64,000 nucleotides of DNA from Crossaster papposus (taxonomy: Eukaryota > Echinodermata > Asteroidea > Velatida > Solasteridae), in assembly GCA_037893245.1 (NCBI GenBank), contig JBAIAA010000441.1, positions 2,232,001 through 2,296,000 on the forward strand. Reading direction: 5' to 3'. The translations under genes and the position numbers were made by a program. Below the pieces are notes generated by a model. The model saw only the letters and a list, made by a program, of their open reading frames with translations, ran no database searches and was not told the origin of the DNA. This document shows, piece by piece, positions 1-11,400 of this stretch (positions are counted from its first letter, which is position 1; each line of letters begins with the position of its first letter).

Positions 1-594
1 AGTACGAAGACGTTGGTTGCGGCTGTACGCAGAAGAAACGAGAAATTCCCAGCAGTCGTTGGACCGGTGCTAGACTCGATGGAGGGGATTTCCCAAACGT
101 GCCAAACCCTGTTTGATAAATTTGCAATTGCCCAGCTAAATGAAAAAGAGGCGGGAGCAGCAGCAGAAGAAATTAACCAATCGGATCTTCCACAGCTGTC
201 AGGTGACCGGGTCGCTCCAATAGGAGAAGAGACTGGGCTCGCCACAGACCAATCGTCCGCTTTGTACAGTGAACTCGAGGAGTTGATTGACATGAATCAG
301 AAGCTTCTGGAGATCATCGGGGTTTCGCATCCAGCCCTGGAGCACATTTGCTCCCTGACGTCCAAACATGGCCTCCACTCCAAGCTGACGGGTGCTGGAG
401 GGGGCGGGTGTGCCCTGACACTGCTGAGGCCAGACACGGAGACGGACACGGTGATACGCGTCAGAGAGGAGGTGGCTGCCGCGGGATATGACATGTGGGA
501 GACCAGTATCGGTGGAGTTGGTGTGACTGTGCATTCAGATATGGAACAAGCTAAGAATGCCGGGTTTAATATGCCTGAGATACTATATGCATAG
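1..594 (+). CDS. MVK: Mevalonate kinase, C-terminal half (5' partial)
   Basis: ATP-dependent phosphorylation of mevalonate in the cytosol/peroxisome (isoprenoid and sterol pathway). The frame is open from base 1 (STKTLVAAVRRR) to the TAG at 592-594, so the exon starts before the window; 197 residues are visible. The GHMP-kinase C-terminal signature is clear: ELEELIDMNQ near residue 90, then HSKLTGAGGGGC (glycine-rich motif 3) near 127, then an ETSIGGVGV strand near 165. These match known MVK proteins. Between the helix starting ISQTCQTLF and LEELIDMNQ there is a stretch about 40 residues longer than in human MVK, rich in Glu/Ala/Ser. No intron interrupts this part. No AATAAA was seen close downstream; AATAAG at 687-692 is a weak candidate. 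Identity is near certain; completeness is unknown. Confidence 0.93.
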   Translation, partial: STKTLVAAVRRRNEKFPAVVGPVLDSMEGISQTCQTLFDKFAIAQLNEKEAGAAAEEINQSDLPQLSGDRVAPIGEETGLATDQSSALYSELEELIDMNQKLLEIIGVSHPALEHICSLTSKHGLHSKLTGAGGGGCALTLLRPDTETDTVIRVREEVAAAGYDMWETSIGGVGVTVHSDMEQAKNAGFNMPEILYA

Positions 595-717
595 CACAGG
601 GGATGGAAGGGGGGGGGGTGTGTTAATTGGTTTTAATTGGTGCGAGTACGTGTAACTTAATATGAAACAAGAAAATACTGTATTTCAATAAGTCTATTGA
701 TGGTGAATCTGTATCTG

Positions 718-922
718 TCCCTAAATAAGGGGTCCATTTGTTGTGTCCCAGTTACTTATGACATAATTTAGGACACATTCTTTGTCTATCTCAAAAAATT
801 ACATGAAAAACAATGAAAAATAGTTTTTATCAATTTTACTGACACTTGCATTGGAAATTACACGTCGTGCGTAACTGGGTCACCCACAACTATTACACTT
901 TTGGACCCCTTATTTATAGACT
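718..922. mobile_element. Short inverted-repeat (MITE-like) element
   Basis: The left end reads TAAATAAGGGGTCCA and the right end TGGACCCCTTATTTA. The match continues imperfectly inward (GTGTCCCAGTTAC against GTAACTGGGTCAC). About 205 bp, no coding content. Non-autonomous DNA element by structure only. Confidence 0.6.
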
Positions 923-1575
923 AACCATGTGCTAATTTTAAATTGAGTATCTCGAAAGTATCACAATCGTCAACTCAAGATTGTGTCTTGTAGATATTGA
1001 ACTCCACAAGTTACTTGCAGACTGGATCAAGTTCAAAATAGTTTTTAACTGGGTACTGTACGTGTACTCTGGTGGACTTTGTTTTTTTCTGAAAATAACT
1101 TTATGCATCGATCGAGGTGGTTTTATCTGATACTCGCCTCGTACATGTACTGTAGTTGTTGCTATGAAAGATAAATGCAAAGTTTTTCCCTCCTTAGTCA
1201 TTAAAGTGCTATATAACTTTTTCATAAACTGTGGGGCGTATAGATTTAAAGGGACAATATACAATGTCTCATTTGTAGGTTGTGCATTGTTATCGTTTGA
1301 AGCAGCAAAAGTGCTCAAAATAATTTATGAAGAAATGTGCTCGACAAACTACCTCATGTATTTTTTAAGCTCTGTAAATGCTGCATATTTCGAGAAAACA
1401 ATATTCCTAAGATTTTGATTTCAATGCAAAATTGGCCAAGTTATAATTTGAATTGCGACCACATTTTGCGTTAAGAGCGCGTTCTCAGCCAGCTTATTGC
1501 AGCTACTTGCGTGTCACACTGAACTGACCAATAGTAGCACCAACGCATGCGCCGCACACCGCTCGAATACTTGTA

Positions 1576-1620
1576 CGCACTATTTGCGCACTATTTGTGC
1601 ACTATTTGCGCATTATTTGC
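1576..1620. repeat. 11-bp tandem repeat, ~4 copies
   Basis: Unit CGCACTATTTG with single-base variants, in the presumed 5' region of HPS6. Confidence 0.7.
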
Positions 1621-1636
1621 GGAATTGTCTAAAAAT

Positions 1637-1723
1637 GGCCTTGCTCGTGACGTGTTTATGCATCATCTGTTTTTGAATCTGGGGGAAACTTTGCATATAC
1701 GTCCTCTGGCGCGAACTGGTTAA
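1637..1723 (-). mobile_element. MITE family A, 5'-end fragment
   Basis: Ends in GGCGCGAACTGGTTAA, the family-A terminus, preceded by the CCTTGCTCGTGACGTG core. The other half is missing. Confidence 0.7.
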
Positions 1724-1950
1724 ATGTCGGAAACTCGGACCGAAACAGTCTTGAAAAATACAACACTGCCTCAAGGTAATTAATGTACTAATTTATTTAA
1801 CATCCACACTGTTACAAAAGCACATGGTACAGCCAGCATGAGTTGTCAGGCAGATTGGTGATTTAATGTTCAATCAAATGATAAAAGCGTGGAATTTGGC
1901 ACACATTCTTAGTGTTATGAGAAAGATATTTGGTATGGGGCCATCGCACA

Positions 1951-2180
1951 TGTGACACGATCAAGCGGAATGAGTCGGATGTTGGGGAATCCCAAAAATG
2001 TTTTAATCCGAACTGTGTTCTTCGTTGGTATTTGAACAAATTTACATAACTCGACAACAAAACATCATATCAACATGGGGTTTTCAGTTTTTAAAACGTA
2101 CAGATGCCCTCTTTAAAACTACATTAACTGATTTTTTGACCGGGGTCGACATCCGACTCATTCCGCTTGATCGTGTCACA
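1951..2180. repeat. 32-bp perfect inverted repeat around ~166-bp loop
   Basis: Arm 1951-1982 is the exact reverse complement of arm 2149-2180 (core ACACGATCAAGCGGAATGAG). The loop has no long ORF. It could be a decayed foldback element; flanks give no clear target-site duplication. Confidence 0.75.
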
Positions 2181-2408
2181 CATTGTTCAGATTTTGTCCA
2201 ATTTTCCAAATTGTTCAAATGGCTGTCATTGCATGTTATTCTATCTAGATATATTTTGTCAAGGTCAAATCTTCGATGGCCCTATAGCAAACATTATTTT
2301 TACCGTCTCATGACGTCCGTTTGCCAAATTGTATGCTCTTATATTGTGCACCATTGGCACTAATCTGCCCGACTACAGATCCTCAATTCTTCCGGTTTTT
2401 TTTCTCAG

Positions 2409-5400
2409 GATGTGGGCGACCTGTTCAACTGTGATACATCAGTCGGACAAGTTCATTCCGTGTGGGGGAGTACCGGCCACCTGTTTGTGTCTCTCAATGA
2501 GGGGCTTGCTCTGAAGGCATTTGACACAGCGCCAGTTGATCAAAAGGTATTGCTAAGAAGTGCATTTTTTTGGTTTCTGATGGTCATGTCAAAGGTCAAA
2601 TACTGAGGCCATTTGAGGTCAAGTTACAAAAAACAGCCTGGAATAGTAATAAACATTGTCTCAATAAAAAACTTGAAGTCCAATTGCAATCAAACTTGGG
2701 TCGTGCATGCAAATGTGTAACCTTTATATGGCGGTTATGCCAAAGGTCAAGTACTGAGGTCAAAGGCCATTTGAGGTCAAGTCGTAAAATTGGATAATTG
2801 CAAAAGCAGACGAGACACGTGGTTCAAAAAACATCCTTGTTTTCGAAGGAATCTCACGGGACAACACTAATTAAGTACCGGTATGCAGTTTAAAAAATTT
2901 CAGGGTGAGCAAAAATTTAATATTGCCTTATATTTATGATATTCCCAGATACCAAAGGAAAAACGATCCCTTGTTGTTCATCAAGCCACATCGGAAGTCA
3001 TAGAGGTCTGCACTTTGAAGCAAAAGAATGCCCCGGTCTACATTGTAAGTTTTTATCTGGCCTGAACGAAGTTCAGAAAGGGAGTATACGCAATCACTAT
3101 TTCTGAACGTAGTTCGTCCGTCCCTCTGTCTGTCCCTCTGTCTGTCCGTCCCTCGGGCTGTCCGTCTGTTCGTACAACTGTGACCATCCCACAAAACTCA
3201 TGTTTGTTCTGGTAATAAAACCACTTGAAGATTCTGCAAAAGCACCCTCGGCCCTGTACATGTACAAGTAGCTCATAATTAACCAGTTCGCGCCGGAGGT
3301 TGTATATATATATATACACGCAAAGTTTTCCCCAGATTCAAAACGGATGACGCATAAACAAGTCACGAGCAAGGCCGGAAATGTCTGTTAGGAGCGAGCC
3401 ACGCCAGAAATGTGTGGATGTGCTTCCCGGTACCATCGGCCTAAACCCGCCTCGGATCGAGTTTCGTTAAAAATAATCCCGCACCTCGGCGCAAAAAGGA
3501 TTCGTGAAGGTTAGGGTCAGTTATATATTTGATCTTATTACATGCATTCTCTTAAATTTTCACAATGGTCTGCTTAACCAGTTCGTATAGACACACGGAA
3601 AGTTTTTCCGAGAATAAAAACGGATGACGCATAAAGCGCGCAACAAGCAAGGTCGGAAATGTCATAGGTGTGCTTCCGGGTACAATCGGCCTGAACCTGC
3701 GTCAGATCGAGTTTCGTTACAAATAATCCCATGTCTCGGCTCGGTGAATGGTACAATAATCCCGGCACGAACTGGTTAAAATGTCTGAATATTTGCGCTA
3801 GGCGCTTAGAAATTTGGCCCTTCAAATGTCCAGGCTCACAGAAATGGCACACTCAAAGCGTGGCTGTACTCCGACAATGGCGGATGGGTTCATCTGGGCA
3901 ACATCAACCTGTGCCTCAAGCAAGACGTGGAGCTGCACACGATCACTATTGACGAGGTCAGAGGTCGTGTGATCTGGGTCGAGGGTCAATTACATGGCAA
4001 CCAAGATGGCTGCCACTACAGCATCTGCACAAGGACAATGACATTTGGTGAGTTGCCGAGGCAGAACACTTTTTTCAAGCTACATAAATGTATACACCTT
4101 TTGCAAACATCAAAATTTACCAGTTCGCGCCGGAGAACGTATATACATGCAAAGTTTGCAAAGTTTGCCGTGGCATACTGGGGAATAACCCCACCTTTGA
4201 TTGTTTAATTTCTTTTTCACCATAGTAACGAGCAACTCCTTAGCTTTCCAATGATACCCACATTATTTATGTAGCTCAATTAAATATAAAGATATACCAC
4301 AGGAAGGTTGACAGTGTGTCGACAAACTTTATAGATCTTGTTTTGAGATAAAGGGCTTTGACAAAAACATACGACTTTGCGCCACCAACACTAGTGATAA
4401 ACAAAATTCATCATTTTATTCAACATTTGGGGGTAAGTTTCCAAAATACAAATGCAGTGTGAATCTCGGATACCTTGGCAACTCAATATAACTGAAAACT
4501 CAATCGATTTTGAAACTATTTGTTTATGTATGGCCAACTTCAGGTGGCGAATAGTCGAAACAATGTTTAGGAGGACATTCCTCATTTTAGCCTGAGTAGG
4601 TTACAATTTCTCTCGTTACTTGCAGAATCCACAGATGTGAGGCACAGCGTTGGGCCAGCCATGACGCTGCTTCAGAACTGCCCAAAGTGTGACATTTATT
4701 GTTCCCCTCTTGCCGTCAACATTTTACCCAGGTATTATTTTTGGGAGTGGGGGTAGGGGAGGGGAGGGGAGGGATGGGAGGGGAGGTGTGTAGAAGAGTG
4801 AAAGATAACGTAGTGACTGGACTCGAGTTGGACTTGAGTCACAACTTTTGTTGTTTGAAGGACTCGACTGGACTTGATTCCCTTATCAGAATCACTCGAC
4901 TGGACTCGAGTCGCTCATCAGAATCACTCGACTGGACTTGAGTCCCTCATAAGAATCACGCGACTGGACTCGAGTCCCTCATCAGAATCACTCGACTGGA
5001 CTCGAGTCCCTCATCAGAATCACTCGACTGGACTCGAGTCCCTCATCAGAATCACTCGACTGGACTCGAGTCCCTCATCAGAATCACTCGACTGGAATCG
5101 AGTCCCTCATCAGAATCACTCGACTAGACTCGAGTCCCTCATCAGAATCACGTGACTCAACTTAAGTGAAGGTTATTAGGATTCCCCCAAAAGAGAAAAA
5201 CTTACGCCGGTGCCGGTTTATGTTCACATCACATTTATGTTAGCGAATAATGACTCGACTACACACCGACTTGACTCGACTACACACCGACTTGACTCGA
5301 CTACACACCGACTGGACTCGACTACACACCCACTCGACTCGACTACACACCCACTCGACTCGACTACACACCCACTCGACTCGACTACACACCCACTCGA

Positions 5401-8400
5401 CTCGACTACACACCCACTCGACTCGACTACACACCCACTCGACTCGACTACACACCCACTCGACTCGACTACACACCCACTCGACTCGACTACACACCCA
5501 CTCGACTCGACTACACACCCACTCGACTCGACTACACACCCACTCGACTCGACTACACACCCACTCGACTCGACTACACACCCACTCGACTCGACCTTTT
5601 TTACCTCGACCTAAAAGTCCAAGTGAGACTGCACAGTAGAATTACACATAGGAATGGCGCAGCAAGTTTTCACGAGGCCGCGGAAGAAAAGGTCTAATGG
5701 GAACAGAGCTTTGCCACTGTCCTTTTTATACCGCAGTGATCCTTGCCCAAAAGGACTGTACTTCACCTGGCACTCAGACTCCTACCTACTGAAGAACCAG
5801 CTAGACGCACACATCCTGGGCCGTGGACGGTGCTTGTCAGAGGACCGGGCCAGCGCCGCGCTGGACTTCAAGGCAACTGCATCAAAGCTGCGGCATATAT
5901 GGGCACAGGTGAGGGTTGTCGTCAGAGATGTCGGGAACAATCAGCTGCCGATAGCAATGTTAACCAATCGAAATGCACAAGGACCCAATGACACAGTCGT
6001 TGCATAATTAAACTTTAAAGGTGATTCAACAAACTCCCAATGCGAAGTACCTGTAGAGTGGTTGGGCAATTTCGGGGGATGCAATACTAGATATAAGCCC
6101 ATTTGCGGATATCAAAATTTTTTACTACCGAATTCATATCTTACTTATTTAAAAGTAAATAATGATTGTAGGCATCCAGCAAAATTATTGCGCTAGATAT
6201 CTTACGATTGTTCTAAAAAAAATTGAATTTTATAATAAAAAAAAATTAAAGATGCGAAAAAAAAGAACAACATAAGAACCACTGCTCAACGCCGGTTGAG
6301 AACGAACACCGTTTGTTTTACTTTTCTCGGCATCAATGATTGTAAAACTTCGAACAGGTCAGTTAAACGATATTTACTATAAAATACAACCCCCAAGATC
6401 CACCCATTCACGATAATTCAAGCAATTACCAATGGTGTATCCTACCTTTATTAACACGGGATGTCAGTGAATTTGAAGCATTTGGATGCGATCGCATCCT
6501 GCTAACGAACAAATCCCGGTTGTTTACATCAGACAGGATGGAGTACGCATACGTTTTTCTTGTCGTTTGTATTCAATTTACAATACACGTTGTGTGACAC
6601 TATGGCTAGAATCACAACTACCAGCTCAAATTTTTAAGGTTGCAAAAGTGGACCCTGAAACTCAATCTAAACAAGAATAACACAAAAACGCCCAGTTTTT
6701 AAAGGATGGTTGTGTGGATGTTTATATCCTACTTTCAAATGCTCTTTCCGATTAACGTGTCGTTTAAAATGCATTCTGCAGCCCAATCGGCCCTTTCAGG
6801 ACTGGACATACAGGTACATGTAGTGTTTCTTTAATTTTTACACTGTAAAATAAGTGCCGGTGATTTACACAGGATTTTGGTGGTAAACATGTTGTTTACT
6901 AGTAAATCTAAGAGAAAGATGTACACAGTACACATTTTTTCCTTTTGCAGAAATCCTCGCAGCCAGAACTGCAGGTGGTCGGCAAGACCTGTCATCTGTC
7001 TACCCGTGTGTTGTTTCTCATCTCCAGTAATGGGCACGTGCACACGCTCAGTGGAGCTGAAGGTACAAAGGTCAATTTACGAATTACTTAAATACGTTAC
7101 GTTAAGTAGTGTACTTTCTGCAAAGCACTCCAGCAACCAATAATATCTATGGCAGCTAGCAACATTTCAACCGGCACACTTTGTATGCCCATTTACAACT
7201 TCCCACACATTGTCCGAGTATTCTAGTCTCGTTTATTTTCTTTTTTATGGCGTAAAACTGGCTATTAAAAGACTCATCTTATTTTACGACGACCCAAATA
7301 CACGTCAGAACTTACGACGTATTTCAACCCATTGTCAAGTTACCGGTAGTTGCGATGTGTTCAGCGCATCACAAGTTTCGCGTAATGAATCGTACGACGT
7401 GTTGGGAGATGCGACGCGTTACTCACCATAACTCGAGTTGCAACAAATCGGGGGCTGATCCAACGAAACTCGGACAAAGTCGCACAATGTGTTTTATTAC
7501 AATTTTACTCGTGAAGTCATTTCAGGGTGGATTTTACCATTTTTAGGTTTTTGTTTTTTTGTCAACTTTGTCCAGGTTTCATTGGAGCAGGTCAAATATG
7601 CAGTCAAGTGCATTTTCGAATAACCTAATAGTAAATTTTTTTCGAAAATAAACAGTTATCTTTTTGTTGCCCCTTAGAGTCGCTGAATGCGTTGAAGTTG
7701 CCCGATTCAGTAATTGTTGCCGATAGTGTCAGCTGGTTTGCTTACAGATTTGTCCTCGGAGCTCTGTTTAAAGATCACGTAATCAGGTAAAAACTTGAAA
7801 AAGTTTCCTCCATTTTCGACAGCAGAACTAAATGGTGTATACTACCTTTAAGGTTTAAAGGAAATATATACATTATTTGCTTTTGTTGCAATTGTATTTG
7901 TAGATACTTGAGAAAAAAACCAAGACAAAAAATCATGATCTTGTAGTCTTGTTCACCAACCTCACTTTAGGATAAATCGAGCCAATTTATAAACTCGTAG
8001 GGGAATTGTACAATCAGGAAACCAGTCTATCTGGCTTGTATCCATTCATATCGATTGCAAATAAATAAATATAGTAAATTGGGGGTAGTATTTCTAAAAA
8101 GCTAGTTTTTATCCCAACGCTGGTCGGCTGATCAGTTTGGAAATTGATATAAAAATACAACTTTTCTTGAAAATGACTGCACACCAGGTGCCATAATTTT
8201 ACAGGATGCTTCAGACTGTCATTCACTAACAGTCAAGTGAGGTATTTCATAATAGTTTGGTAGATTTTGTTGTTGATGTTTGCAAATGTTGTATATTCCC
8301 TTTAAAGGGATCGTATACGTTTGGTAATTGGAACCCAGTCTTTGTTTCAATCCTATATAGTTATAGATATATACCATAAAACTAACCTGTACAAATTTCA

Positions 8401-11400
8401 TTTCAAAAGGTGGTAGCGATTTTGAGATATTGCCGAAAATCTGGAGCGGTTATGTCTACGCAGGAAGAATAATCTGCATTGGAATACACAATCTGAGAAA
8501 CGTCACTGCAGTAACGCTTCTCAGATTCAATTTTTTGGGGGGGATAAAAAGTGATATCTTTTTCTATAACTGCAGTACTTCAAAGTGAAAAGTTTCAAAA
8601 AATGCATTATACTATCCAAAGCTGCTGTACTTCTTACCAAGTAAGTTTTTATTGCCATTGGTTTTTGGAGTAATTACCAAACGTATACTATCCCTTTAAC
8701 TTTTACAAATGGCTCTTAGGTTGATGAGTAACACGTCGGGCGATTTGCTGCAGGAGGTAGACTTAGCGACCGTCTCGGCAGATGCAGAGTTCACGCTGTG
8801 GAGCATCAGGGGAGTGATACCAAGAATCGGCGTCTGGAGTTCAAAGGGAATATGGGTTCTTCAGGTGAGGTACCATTATGTTAGCTGCGGGTAGCATCTC
8901 ATGAAATCACCTTGTCCTTGCGTTAGTTATTTGTGACCCCTCCACAAAAACGTTTCATGTTGCGAAAAAGTGAAATCGAGTTATACACATTGTTGGAAAG
9001 CCCACAACGTAAGCTGGACATATGACATGTCCTGGACATATGACATGTCCTGGACATATGACATGTCCTGGACATATGACATGTCCTGGACATATGGCAT
9101 GTCCTGGACATATGGCATGTCCTGGACATATGGCATGTCCTGGACATATGGCATGTCCTGGACATATGGCATGTCCTGGACATATGGCATGTCCTGGACA
9201 TATGGCATGTCCTGGACATATGGCATGTCCTGTACATATGGCATGTCCTGGACATATGGCATGTTTGTATATTGATTACTTCCTTGGAGTTCAAATTACA
9301 CAACTAAGGCCGCTTACTGAAATTGACTAGCCGTGATTCTGCAGTCCGTATGCGTTCTGGCCGATAAGTCTGCAGTTGATAAGGGAGGCGGAAATCTGCA
9401 GACTGGATGGGTGTGTGTGTTCAAGCGCTGCGAGTTTAATGAGCTCCACCAGCCATGCGCTATTGTCATCTCAACAATGATATAATGAATAAACATGAGT
9501 CACTAGAGACCTCATGAATCCCGACGGCCGGTACGCAGAAAGACGTACTACAAAAATTGTACATGAATTAGGATACGGTCGTTTTACGAGTTCTGAATCG
9601 CAAAAAAAAATCAAGCTGCTTTCGGCTAGACCAATCCTCAAAATTCAAGTAAAAGAGGTTTAAGATTCCTACCTCGAGTGTTGGACATACTAGAAATGTT
9701 GCTTTTCATAATTTGAGCTCTTCTTTTTTCGTAAATACGACGTCAACCCATGCGTCAACAGAGCGAAATCTCTATTCCTAGTTCCGGATCGTTTTAACCA
9801 TTAACCAGTTCCAGATTTTTAGATATGTGGATCGGGTAAAAAAATGTTTCGTAAATAACAAAAAAAATCGCGCGAAAATCTATTTTCAGCTAGGATCACC
9901 CTGAATAAAGCAGATTTTCTGAAAACGTATTAAATAATTAATATAAATAAATGTCATTTTAAATACTTACAATAAAGTTTAAAAAGAGGACTTTTGAAAT
10001 GATTATCGTTTAACGTTAGACTGAGCAACGAGTCTGCCGCGCCTGTGCTGCATAGCCGGCGGCCCGGCGCGGCCAAACAAAAACTGCCCCGGCAAAAAAC
10101 ACGTCACATAAATCGCTTAATTGCTCGCGTGTAGTTGGTACTTATGGTAAGGCATACACTTTACACACAATCTGAACTACATGTACATGGTACAGGTACA
10201 TGGCCTAGGCACGTGGTGTTCTCATAAATTGTTATCCCTCCCACGTAAAAAATAAAATTAATCGGAACAATTGTAGAAACTAACGTATAGAACGTGAAAT
10301 AAAGCTTTGCTATTAAATAATAAAGAGAATAAGGAACATAAAAGACTGAAAAGCTACGTAAACGCTAATAAAATTAAGTATAGGTGGTAGAAATTGTCTT
10401 TTTACCAGGGGTGGACGTTCATATCATGTATTGGCCAACTTGTTTAATGGTTGCTGCAAATGTCCGTGGCCAGCTCTGCGTTGCTCAGGATGTAATTTTG
10501 CGGCTCCTGTGAGTTTCTACAAACCATCCAAACCTATTCAAAGTGCGAGTCGGAAATCTAGCCAATTTTGTTTTCTAGATTTTTCATTGACAACAAAGTG
10601 TTTCAAAAATCTTTAACGCTACCTTTTAAAATGCACTTCATCCGAGAAATAAATAGTCTGAAAGTCCACCCCCCCCCCCCCCCCCCCCCCCGCCCCGCCC
10701 CAAAAGCAAAAGTCATTTAACAATTTAACACTGGTTTCCTTGACAACAATGTTCCTATGCAACCATCCTTGTTTTGGCCTTTATTAGCGTCTTCAGGCCG
10801 ATAATCTCATTGGTGCTAGAATTCCGTCTCTATGACAATTTGCTGTCTAGCACTTAGTTCCCACGGTCAATACTTGGCGATGGGCCAAGAAGTTTCCCGC
10901 GCAAAGCATCAGTTTAAGTTGTGGACGGCTGTTTACTGTGCAAGTAGTAGACCTAAATGTGTTCGTCAATGTTCCTACATGGAGGTCTGCAAGCGCTGTC
11001 ATCCCCGACGATTTAAGCTGCTTGTTTAAGTATTTTTAAAAATAACATTTAATTGAATTGATATAAATCTGCCTAGGATTTTCTAATAGTTTACCTGTCC
11101 CAAAACAACTCAAAATGATGTCACAAGACACCGTGTGTAAAAACAAAACCAAAGTTATACTGTATCATAAAAAAACGAATTTGTCCACCCCAAACATTTT
11201 ACATTTATAAATTATCAGAGTGTACGGTCTAGTAGTAGGCTGAATGACCAAGGGATTGGAAGTTATTCGCCAGATGCAGACAACATGGTCTCGGGAACAG
11301 GGAGTTTATGAATAACTCACTGGAATTACTTTTGTCGACTGGTAACAATTATATAATTGAGAGATACCTTTCCTACATGATCCAGCATTGTCGCCATGTG

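Larger units (their letters stand above)
595..2408. other. MVK-HPS6 intergenic region
   Basis: No coding exon could be supported here. It must hold the HPS6 promoter and first coding exon, since the first recognised HPS6 exon (2409) starts in phase 0 after an acceptor. Contents: an inverted-repeat element (718-922), an 11-bp tandem repeat (1576-1620), a MITE-A end (1637-1723) and a 32-bp inverted repeat (1951-2180). A candidate start ATG at 1724 runs to a good donor at 1775, but its phase does not fit exon 2409. Confidence 0.6.

Noticed and set aside
13-594. Start codon of the MVK-like frame at 13 (TTG)
   Set aside because: The frame is open from base 1 with conserved MVK residues, so the gene simply runs in from outside the window.
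1724-1775. First HPS6 coding exon (MSETRTETV... with donor GTAATT)
   Set aside because: It ends in phase 1 while the next recognised exon starts in phase 0, and it does not resemble the HPS6 N-terminus.
6774-6805. 32-bp micro-exon (CCCAATCGGCCC...ACATACAG) in HPS6 intron 5
   Set aside because: It has AG and GT borders but would shift the next exon out of the HPS6 frame; joining 5908 to 6951 directly keeps the frame.
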